Origin: Dreissena polymorpha
Lineage: Eukaryota > Mollusca > Bivalvia > Myida > Dreissenidae
Length of the DNA: 64,000 bases
Direction: 5' to 3'
Assembly (NCBI RefSeq): GCF_020536995.1
Contig: NC_068363.1
Coordinates: forward strand, 6,489,598 to 6,553,597
The position numbers and the translations under genes are program-made. The notes below the pieces were generated by a model that saw nothing but the letters and a program-made list of their open reading frames with translations, was not told the DNA's origin and ran no database searches. Shown piece by piece: positions 36,701-48,700 of this stretch. Position 1 is the first letter of the stretch; each line of letters opens with the position of its first letter.

Positions 36701-39700
36701 CTTCTCCTCTGGTCAGGTTAAATGTTTTATGCACATTAATTAATCCTGGGAGTTTCCAGGACACATTAATTTTATCAAATTAGAACGCACATTCTGATTC
36801 TGTGTATGGTGGATTTACATCCAGCTTCTTGTCAGATTTAATGACATCATCATTCAATGAAAGAAGAAAAATAGCAGCTTGTTTGAAGATATTGCAATTT
36901 TGAAAATAATTGAGTGCATAATTTTGAAACTGTTTAATTATTAAATCGTTAACGTTCTGGAAGTCTACATAGTGATGTAATAAACACAAAAAAACAAGCT
37001 GCTGTTTTTGTTTCTTTCAGAATACCTAATAACTGAGTGGCGTCTGCATTAACTATGGACCCTGTTGACAATGAGGAACATATCGGGATGATCCGTGAGC
37101 GTATGGACCCTATTGACAATGAGGAACGTATGAAGATGATCCGTGAGTGCGTGGCAGCCTGTGACCCTCTTGGAGTGAAGAAACTCATTCTGGAAGACAA
37201 ACTAAGGGACGAATCCCTGAATTGGCAACTACTCTCCCTGCTGGGACCTGCTGTTAATGAGGAGAACTTCAACAGCTGCCCGGGCTTTGTTGAAGTCTGT
37301 GAGCGATGTATGAAGTACCTTGTTACTGTTGGCAATCCGGACGAGCTTGTTTATGCTCTTCTGGAACAGGCGGACTCTTTTGATGATCATGTGCGCTTCC
37401 AGACATTCCTAGGTCTTACAAAGATTTGTATTTTGAGATCGCCAGCAAAACGGCTTTTTCTTCTGGAGCTGAGTTTAGTTACGTTCTCGGACTGTGTGGC
37501 TAAGCTGGAGATAGAGGGAGGTGAGACTGAGGAGGAGGTTAGGGCAGCTGAGATTGACCCAGTTACAGAGATGGCTGAACATGCTGTATCTGCCTACCTG
37601 GACTTCATGGCTACTTTTGTTGAGCTGGACTGGAAAGTTGAGGTCATAAAAGAGACTGATCAGGAACAAGAGCATAAGATTCTTGTGAAATTCCTTCTAA
37701 AAGTGCTGGAGCATCCTTTATCTCAACTTGATTTGGGTGTCCGTGAAAACCATATTGGAATGAAAGTGAAGTCTACCGCAAGAATATTGGCAGAGAAAGT
37801 TATGGCACTGTTGAAAAAGCTCAACAAGGACCTGTTTGGTTTGTTAAGAGACTCAGTAAGTCATAATGATAAGTTGTCTCTGAAACTGAAGTTACGGCGA
37901 GGTGACCCTGGCCTCGGTGATGAACTGGACAAGCAATCCGAGCTGGGCTTGAGCTGTATGGCATACTTGCTATTGGCTGAGGATGTGGCAGAATTCTCAC
38001 TTCCCCCACTGATGCCTTGGAATGGCATATATGAGCTCTGTGTGTCATTTTTTGCATTGATGTTGGCCAAGAAGGAAACAGCAGTAAGAAGGAAAGGTGT
38101 TCATTTATTTTCTAAATTGTTACAGACACAGGATGGTCATGTTTTGATTCCCTATGAGGATTTGGACAGACCTGAATACTACAGAATACTTGGATCTTTA
38201 TTCGATATTATGACACATTGTTCTGCAAGAGATTTAAGACAGAAATGTGTATGCCTAGTTGCACCATTTATCAATTTATTTGATGCTAAAGCTAGATACC
38301 AGATGTTTATTAAAATGTTTGGAACATTGACACATTCCGGAGCTGTTGGGTTCTGTGTTCAGTTGTTCAAAGATCAGGTTGACAAGAGTTTTAATCTTGG
38401 AGACCAGAGGCTCAAAGCAGGAGACCTGAGGCTCAAAGCAGGAGACCTGAGGCTCAAAGCAGCATTATCAAAATACTTTTCAGGTCTGAATCTGAAGAGA
38501 ATATTTCTGTTGATTACAAAACTTGAGGACAAAGCTGCAACAGATCTTGTAGAGCACTCAGACAGGATCATCTCAGTATTGAACCTGATACGTTACCTGG
38601 CCCTGAGAGACCCCCCACAGACCAATATGTCCGGTTTCTGGGACTTTATCCCAGCGATAGAGAAGGACTTCCTGAAGCTGTTATACGAGGGCCTGGATCT
38701 CACCAAGGGTCACTACCGACTGGAGTTGTCTGCCCTCCAGAAAGGGAACCAGTCCCAAGGGGCTGGTGAGGAGGTGGTGGACATGTGTGTGAGTGTTGCA
38801 GGGTTCACGCTGCCCCCTATGGCACGAGGCCAGAAAGTGGCCATCCTGCAGCAGGCCTTGAGAACCCTTGACCTGATCACCGGTCTGGTGGTCCGAGTAG
38901 AGGAGATACTGGCTCAGCAGCGCAAAACGATGACATCACTGCAGTAATTGAGTGTGTTGTAGTGACCTAGTCACCAGTCTAGTGGTGAGAGTAGATACTT
39001 GATCAGCAGCGCAAACTGATGACATCACTGCAGTAGTGGACTGTGTTGTTATGACCTAGTCACCAGTCTAGTGGTGAGAGTTGATACTTGATCAGCAGCG
39101 CAAACTGATGACATCACTGCATTAGTGGACTGTGTTGTAATGACCTAGTCACCAGTCTAGTGGTGAGAGTAGATACTTGATCAGCAGCGCAAACTGACAT
39201 GTGTTAAAGTGACCTGGTTTAAAATGCTGCTTCAGAACTAAGTAACAAATGAAATCCAGTATTTTAATAAAACAGCATATTATTTTACTGTATATTATAC
39301 ACACTTTTACAATAGGACACATAAAATTTGTCTGCTGTACATGATTAGAAATTACAGATTATGTGTAAAATATCTTCAAACAATCTGTTATACATCTTTT
39401 TGTTTTTGCTTGATGTACATGTCCTGATATACATGTAAGTCAAATTGCATGGTAATTCCAGCATAAGAATTGTTAAGCCATAATAGCTGTAATTGTGACT
39501 ATTTTCGTCTGAATTTAATATAATAAACATGTTTTTCACTCTGGACTTGCACTGAATTTTTATGCCCCCCTTCGAAGAAGGGGGGTATATTGCTTTGCTC
39601 ATGTCGGTCTGTCGGTCCGTCTGTCGGTCCGTCCACCAGGTGGTTTCCGGATGATAACTCAAGAACGCTTGGGCCTAGGATCATGAAACTTCATAGGTAC

Positions 39701-42700
39701 ATTGATCATGACTCGCAGATGACCCCTATTGATTTTGAGGTCACTAGGTCAAAGGTCAAGGTCACGACGACCCGAAATAGTACAATGGTTTTTGGATGAT
39801 AACTCAAGAACGCATACACGGCCAACAGGGCGAACTCTGAACAATATAACTGAAGCAACTGGTCTGTTATCCTAAATCTATAATTATCAGTCCAATGAAA
39901 CATCATCCTTTGAGTAAAATAAAGTGGATCAGTAAAAATATTATCAGAATATGAGATTTTTTGTATATATTGTATATTAAATATTGTGTTAATGTTTAAT
40001 TTTGTTGATTAATACATATATAAGCAGGACAGGGGAGGTAATACAGTATTATATCTTTCTTATATACAGGGGAAACAAATGCAATAAGTTTAAATTTCAT
40101 GTTTAATAAATAGAGGATATTTGTTCATGTCAGTGTGAGATCATTTGTTATTTTTTATGATCACATTTTATTATTACTTTGACAAAACAACACTTACCTG
40201 AATACCACAATGGATTCCACCCAAACAATACCCCACGCCCCTACCAGAATCCCCCCCCCCCCAACCTCACCCCCCCCAATTTTTGTTTTTTGAAACATCA
40301 TCTAATAAATTACCACACCCCACATTATACCCCCCTCTCACCCCCCCCTACCCCCCACCCCCCCCCCAATATTTTATACATCTAATAAATTACCACACCC
40401 CACATTATACCCCCCTCTCACTCCCCCCTTGATCATGACTGGCAGATGACCCCTATTGATTTTCAGGTCACTAGGTCAAAGGTCAAGGTCACAGTGACTC
40501 GAAATAGTACAATGGTTTCCGGATGATAACTTACATTAGGTCAAAGGTCAAGGTCACAGTGACAAAAAACGTATTCACACAATGAATGGCTGCCACTACA
40601 AATGACAGCCCATATGGGGGGCATGCATGTTTTACAAACAGCCCTTGTTAAACTCCTAAATACAATACTCAACTCATACTCAGTAATTGTATTTGTATGT
40701 ACCCCTAAAAAATAAAATATATTATGTTCTTTATTTTAAAATGGGTCAAAGCAACAATTCAAAATTGAGAATGATTTTCCCAATAAAGGAAGTAAAATGA
40801 CACAATTTCACATTATTTCTGTAAATTATTTGCATATGTTTAGATATAAATCTAGAATGTTGCTAAAATGAGTAAGAGAACTTGCATATTTGAAAACAAT
40901 GAGTCCAAAAAAATCAATAAGTCAAAGGTAAAATCAATGAGTCCCAGGGAAAATCAAAGAGTCATAGGGAAAAATCAACGAGTCTCAGGGGAAATCAATG
41001 TGTCTTAAACTAAATTGGTGTGTCCTGAGTGTTTTTCCCTGGAACTGAGCCATATAATGGAATGGCTGAGTCATGAAATGGTTTAACTGAGCCACGAAAT
41101 GGTAAAACTGAGCTATGAAATTGTACAATATGACATGAAATGGTATGACTGATCCATACAATGGAATGACTGAGCCATGAAATGGTATGACTGACACATG
41201 AAATTGTTTAACTGAGCCATAATTTGGTAAAACTGAGCTATGAAATTGTACATATGAGACATGAAATGGTATGACTGATCCATACAATGGAATGACTGAG
41301 CTATGAAATGGTATGACTGACACATGAAATGGTATAACTGAGCCATGAATTGGTATGACTGAGCTATGACATTGTACCACTGTGAATTGAAATGGTACTA
41401 CTGAGACATGAAATGGTATTACTGAGCCATAAACTTTTATGACTTGGCCATGAAATTATATGGCATATGCATAAAATGGTATAATAAAGCCATGAAATGG
41501 TATGACGTTGCCATGAAATGGAATGACTGAGCCACAAAATGGTATGACTGAGCCATACAATTAAATGGCATAACTGCAGACAGCATTTAAACAAGTGCAC
41601 TTTTCTTATTTAAGGAATTTTAACTATTGTTTTCGGTAATACTTGCAGTTCTTTACAATACATAAGCAAAAATAATATTAAAAAGAACAAATAACTTTTT
41701 TTTACCAAAGCACACATTTTGTAAGCCTGTTGAAAAAAGGAAACATATAAGATCAACTGCGACAAAAACAACTGCTGCTGTTGTCTGTACAGGATGTCTT
41801 GTGTTTTAGTGGAGAGTCACATGCGGACATGCTGCAATGTACGACACATGTGCCAGAAAGCTGAAAGCCAAGCTGAGTAAGTTGCCTACCATGTTCAGTG
41901 CTTGTTTGCTATGTACGACTCATGTGCCAGAAAGCTGTAAACCAACCTGGGTAAGTTGCCAATCATGTTCAGTGCTTCTTTGCTATGTATGACACATGTG
42001 CCAGAAAGCTGTAAACCAAGCTGGGTAAGTTGCCTATCATGTTCAGTGCTTGTTTTCTATGTACAGCACATGTGACAGGAAGCTGTGAACCAAGCTGGGT
42101 AAGTTGCCTATCATGTTCAGTGCTTGTTTGCTATGTATATCAAATGTGCAAGAAAGCTGAAAGTCCAGCTGAGAGAGTTGCCTACCATGTTCAGTGCTTG
42201 TTTGCTCTGTACGACACATGTGCCAGAAAGCTGAAAGCCAAGCTGGGTAAGTTGCTTACTATGTTCAGTGCTTGTTTGCTCTGTATGACACATGTGCCAG
42301 AAAGCTGAAAACCAAGCTGGATAAGTTGCCTATCATGTTCAGAGCTTGTTTGCTATGTACAACACATGTGCCAAAAAGCTGTAACCCAAGCTGGGTGAGT
42401 TGCCTATCATGTTCAGAGCTTGTTTGCTATGTACAACACATGTGCCAAAAAGCTGTAACCCAAGCTGGGTGAGTTGCCTATCATGTTCAGAGCTTGTTTG
42501 CTATGTACAACACATGTGACAGAAAGCTGTAAACCAAGCTGGGTAAGTTGCCTACCATGTTCAGTGCTTGTTTGCTATGTATATCAAATGTGCAAGAAAG
42601 CTGAAAGTCCAGCTGGGACCATGTTCAGTGCTTGTTTGCTCTGTACAACACATGTGACAGAAAGCTGAAAGCCAAGCTGGGTAAGTTGCTTACTATGTTC

Positions 42701-45700
42701 AGTGCTTGTTTGCTCTGTATGACACATGTGCCAGAAAGCTGAAAACCAAGCTGGATAAGTTGCCTATCATGTTCAGAGCTTGTTTGCTATGTACAACACA
42801 TGTGCCAAAAAGCTGTAACCCAAGCTGGGTAAGTTGCCTACCATGTTCAGAGCTTGTTTGCTCTGTACAACACATGTGACAGAAAGCTGTAAACCAAACT
42901 GGGTAAGTTGCCTACCATGTTCAGTGCTTGTTTGCTATGTACAACACATGTGACAGAAAAGCTGTAACCCAAGCTGGGTGAGTTGCCTATCATGTTCAAT
43001 GCTTGTTTGCTCTGTATGACACATGTGCCAGAAAGCTGAAAGCCAAGCTTGGTGAGTTGCCTATCATGTTCAATGCTTGTTTGCTCTGTATGACACATGT
43101 GCCAGAAAGCTGAAAGCAAAGCTTGGTGAGTTGCCTACCATGTTCAGTGCTTGTTTGCTATGTATGACACGTGTGCCAGAAAGCTGAAAGCCAAGCTGAG
43201 TGAGTTGCCTACTATGTTCAGTGCTTGTTTGCTATGTACAACACATGTGCCAGAAAGCTGAAAGGCAAGCTGGGTGAGTTGCCTACTATGTTCAGTGCTT
43301 GTTTGCTATGTACTACACATGTGACAAAAGCTGTAAACCAAGCTGGGTGAGTTGCCTACCATGTTCAGTGATTGTTTGCTATGTACAACACATGTGACAG
43401 ACAGCTGTTAACCAAGCTGGGCGAGCTGCCTACCATGTTCAGTGCTTGTTTGCTATGTACAACACATGTGACAGAAAGCTGTAAACCAAGCTGGGTAAGT
43501 TGCCTATCATGTTCAGTGCTTGTTTGCTATGTACGACACATGTTCCAGAAAGCTGAAAGCCAAGCTGGGTGAGTTGCCTATCATGTTCAGTGCTTGTTTG
43601 CTCTGTACGACACATGTGCCAGAAAGCTGAAAGCCAAGCTGGGTAAGTTGCTTACTATGTTCAGTGCTTGTTTGCTCTGTATGACACATGTGCCAGAAAG
43701 CTGAAAACCAAGCTGGATAAGTTGCCTATCATGTTCAGAGCTTGTTTGCTATGTACAACACATGTGCCAAAAAGCTGTAACCCAAGCTGGGTAAGTTGCC
43801 TACCATGTTCAGAGCTTGTTTGCTCTGTATGACACATGTGCCAGAAAGCTGAAAGCAAAGCTTGGTGAGTTGCCTACCATGTTCAGTGCTTGTTTGCTAT
43901 GTATGACACGTGTGCCAGAAAGCTGAAAGCCAAGCTGAGTGAGTTGCCTACTATGTTGAGTGCTTGTTTGCTCTGTACGACACATGTGCCAGAAAGCTGA
44001 AAGCCAAGCTGGGTGAGTTGCCTACCATGTTCAGTGCTTGTTTGCTCTGTACGACACATGTGCCAGAAAGCTGTTAACCAAGCTGGGTAAGTTGCTTACT
44101 ATGTTCAGTGCTTGTTTGCTATGTACAACACATGTGACAGAAAGCTGTAAACCAAGCTGGGTGAGTTGCTTACTATGTTCAGTGCTTCTTTGCTATGTAT
44201 GACACATGTGCCAGAAAGCTGTAAACCAAGCTGGGTAAGTTGCCTATCATGTTCAGTGGTTGTTTGCTCTGTAAAACACATGTGACAGAAAGCTGAAAGC
44301 CAAGCTGGGCAAGTTGCCTGCCATGTGCAATGCTTGTTTGCTCTGTACAACACATGTGCAAGAAAGCTGAAAGCTAAGCTGGGTGAGTTGCCTACCATGT
44401 TGAGTGCTTGTTTGCTCTGTATGAAACATGTGCCAGAAAGCTGAAAGCCAAGCTGGATGAGTTGCCTATCATGTTCAGTGCTTGTTTGCTCTGTATGACA
44501 CATGTGCCAGAAAGCTGAAAGCCAAGCTGGGTGAGTTGCCTACCGTGATCAGTGCTTGTTTGCTCTGTATGACACATGTGCCAGAAAGCTGAAAGCCAAG
44601 CTGGGTAAGTTTCTTACCAATGTCAGTTCTTATGCAGCCCTCACAAATGTTCTGAGTTGCTCATTAGTCTCCTGCCATTGTTAAACTGGAATAGCCTAAA
44701 GATTTACATTCATATGTCCAGCTGTCCTTTCCATCTGTATGTGCGTCTTCAAAACTGGACCTGCGATAACTCTGAAACTTCAAAGATAGATACAATTTTT
44801 AAGGGTCATGCACAATCTGTTAATTTTTTATACAATATTTTGTTGACTTAAGTCAATGATCAAAGTCACTGCTGGTAAAAACCTTATAATGTAATGATGG
44901 TATAGACATTTATCTTTTTGATTCCCTTTTTGTAAGCCCATTTGAAGTACATGTATATGATGTATTATGGGAACCTAATGCATCAGCTTGTTTAGGTGCC
45001 CCCAGAGCCTTGATCAGGGAATATTGGGCTTAATGCATATGCATAAATTGTCAATCCAGATAAGACTGTGTTGTCCACACTGGGCAATCATTGATGATAC
45101 TTTCCACTTTACCCTTTCCGACTTAGAAGCAAAGTGAAAAAGTCTATGTGCAAACAGCATAAAAGTAGAACAGCCTGTGAGTAATCACAGTCTGTTCAGG
45201 TTTTATGCTGTTTGCTGCTCATTAGTATCTAAGGTTTGGAGATGAAGCCTGAATCCAGTAAGAAAGGTCTTAAATTAAATATTACTTTCTAAGAGACTAC
45301 AAATGCATGAAAATATGTATCTAAGGGGTGAAGGGTTAAATAGACGTCACAGTCAAATTTGGGATGACATTTTTCGCCTAAACATTAAGCCCAGTTTTCG
45401 AACAAGGCTCTTGGTTTTTCCAAATTATGCCAAATTAGAGAGTCAAGACTATTGTGTCTGTCTTGCAGGGGTTCTGAGGCTGGCGACCATGTGAGTGATG
45501 GAGAAGAGATGGAATATGAGACCAGGCTGCGCATCTTGCGCTCCTCCATGGCATTTGTACATCAGCACGGCTGGACAGTGGACACACTCGCTGCAGGTAC
45601 ACTGTCTTACTGCCTGATCAACCAAAGTACCCTAGTAGCTGCAAAGTTATGACTCTTGTTCCACCATAGTAGTCAGGAGCTGCAGAGTGATTCCTCTTAA

Positions 45701-48700
45701 TATATTGCAAAATGAACCTCTTGTAAACAGTGTTTACTGCTAATGTCAGACAATTTTCATCCAATTGAGCCTTATTACTAAACAAGAAGGGGCTTGATTG
45801 CTGTAGGAACCATTTTTATAGCCCCCACTATAGTAGTGGGGGACATATTGTTTTTGCCCTGTCTGTTGGTCTGTTGGTTGGTTGGTTGGTTGGTTTACGC
45901 CAACTTTAACATTTTGCAATAACTTTTGCTATATTGAATATAGCAACTTGATATTTGGCATGCATGTGTATCTCATGGAGCTGCACATTTTGAGTGGTGA
46001 AAGGTCAAGGTCAAGGTCATCCTTCAAGGTCATAGGTCAAATATATGTGGCCAAAATTGCTCATTTTATGAATACTTTTGCAATATTGAAGATAGCAACT
46101 TGATATTTGGCATGCATGTGTATCTCATGGAGCTGCACATTTTGAGTGTTGAAAGGTCAAGATCAAGGTCATCCTTCAAGGTCAGAGGTCAAATATATGT
46201 GGCCCAAATCGCTTATTTTATGAATACTTTTGCAATATTGAAGATAGCACAGAGCTCCAGATAAGGTTTTGTGAAATTCTTAACGTTACAACCAGATTTT
46301 CAAAAATAATTCTTAACTCTGAAATTTTATTCTTAACGTTACTACTAAGTTTTGGTAAATAATTCTTAACTTTTCTAAATGACCTAAAAATAAATAATAA
46401 TGGTTATTTTCATGCAAAAAATCAAAATAAACATACTTGCAACTTAATTTTTAACAAGTTCAACAGTGTCTATTCAGTATTATACAATTTTATTTTTCAA
46501 ATACCTTCATATGCCCAAACTGTGCTTAGATTGCATGCCTTCGATGAATTTTTACATATTTCACAATTAAAACGGGTCTCCCCTTCAATCTTTTCAACGA
46601 TTGGCCAGGTGAATTGTCCCTTCCACTCGTTCAATGTTTTTTGTTTAAGTTTGGACCCATCGTGTTGCGTTTTTTTAGCTTTTCCGACTGTTTCGGCAAC
46701 TGAACATACAACATCGTATAAGATCTTTTCTATAATGTCTTTCTTAACATTCAACTTCGGCTCACTTTGCGTACAATATGTTAAAAGCGTGTTTTTTGCC
46801 GCTTTGCAGTGTTTTAGGACGCTCTCTGGGCGCCGCCATTGTTTTTTGACAGATAGACTGTACACGCCGCTTTTATTGGAAAAATTGCGCTTTGTTAAAC
46901 AAACCCAATAACCATTTTATATAAGCACCGAAAAGATCTTTAATACGCGAAAAGAACTCAATAAAAATTGATACAAACCTATGTAAAAATAATATTCGTA
47001 ACTTGATTTTGTAATTCTTAATGGTACGACAAGATTTTAAAATAAATACGTAACGGACTTGAAAATAATTCGTAATTACGAAAATATGACCCTTATCTGG
47101 AGCTCTGAAGCAACTTGATATTTGGCATGCATGTGTAACTTATGGAGCTGCACATTTTGAGTGGTGAAAGGTCAAGGTCATCCTTCAAGGTCAGAGGTCA
47201 AATATATGTGGCCCAAATCGCTTATTTTATGAATACTTTTGCAATATTGAAGATAGCAACTTGATATTTGGCATGCATGTGTATCTCATGGAGCTGCACA
47301 TTTTGAGTGGTGAAAGGTCAAGGTCATCCTTCTAGGTCAAATATATGGGTCAAAATTGCTCATGTAATGTAACGTCTCCAATATTGAAGCTAGCAATTTT
47401 ATATTTGACATGCATGTGTATCTCATGGAGCTGCACATTTTGAGTGGTGAAGGGTCACGGTCAAGGTTATCCTTCAAGGTCAAACGTCATATAGGGTGAC
47501 ATTGTGTTTCACAAACACATCTTGTTGTTCATTTAGAAATAATTTTTATACAATTTCCACTTATTAGAGCAGTGAGAGTAATTAATACATTTATAGGCAG
47601 TGCTCTGTGAAAATGGGGTTTAATGCATGTGCGCAAAGTGCTGTCCCAGATTAGCCTGTGCAGGATGCAGAGGCTTATAAGGGACGACACTTTCTGCTTT
47701 TATGATATTTTCTGTGTAAAGAAAGTCTCTTCTTAGCAAGAATCCAGTTTAGGCAGAAAGTGTCTTCCCTGATTAGCCCGTGCAAACACGACACTTTACG
47801 CACATGCATTAAACCCCCTTTTCACTGAGCCTTGCTCATTTATATGTTTGGTAGGTGCTGAATATTTCTTGAAATCAGTATCTTATTCTTATTCACTTCA
47901 AACTTTGTATGCCAACATAGTGTGTGGCATGAATCATTCCGCTTGTTCTTCCATCCATCAGTATTTCAGCATAGACTTATTACTCCAGTCAGGCTTGTGT
48001 TTTCAATTTCCCTTTAAGTACTGGTTAGATAGTGCTGACATTTTAACAGTTTAATGACCTTAATTGGTTTATCTGGATGATTTTAAATAGAGGAATTTCG
48101 GCTGCGACGAGTTTTGGTAGAATCATGGCCCTTTGTCTGTTTTTCTATTATAGAATATACATGTATAGACCCAAAATTTCATGTTTTTAACTCCCCTTTT
48201 ACTGTTGGTTGAATCGTGCTTAAACTTTCACAATTTTATGAAAAAAATGAGATTACGATTATAAAGAAAGGAATTTTTACTGCGACCAGTTTTGGCAAAA
48301 TTATGGCCCTATGTTTTTCTGCAGCTGTTGAATATATAGTGGATTTGTCTGCTACCAAACAAGTCTTGTAGGGTCAACAGTTTTTAGTTTAGCTCGCATG
48401 GAAAATATCCTATACTAAAAACGTTCACACACTTATGCACATTTAAATGCTGATACTTTTGTTTGCTGATTTTGAAACCTAGAAAATAATGTTGCCCAAA
48501 GTTGGTGAAATAATAGCATTTTCATTAACACTGACCTTTTGTGATATGGTAATCTATCAATTTGATGTTATAATAGATTATAGTATGGCGATGTATACAA
48601 ATTATTAAATGCCCAGTATCCATCTATCCCAGTTTGTAGAGCGCTAGACAACAAATACGAGTTTCACATGTTTGATTTCTTGGTCATTTCCTCATAACTT

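Noticed and set aside
38374-38571. Minus-strand frame opposite GLMN
   Set aside because: Shadow of the GLMN coding strand created by the heptad triplication.
40985-41600. Minus-strand frames of 131 and 78 codons rich in His/Phe/Ser
   Set aside because: They translate the 20-bp minisatellite; no independent coding evidence.
42030-44577. Many 60-132-codon frames on both strands
   Set aside because: All fall in the 73-74 bp COQ9 exon-2-edge array; periodic artefacts.
41830-44615. CRISPR-like array
   Set aside because: Units are contiguous without unique spacers, and the genome is eukaryotic; it is a minisatellite seeded by an exon edge.
46522-46911. Plus-strand 129-codon frame
   Set aside because: Antisense shadow of the transposase-like frame; the minus strand has the CxxC motif and splice site.
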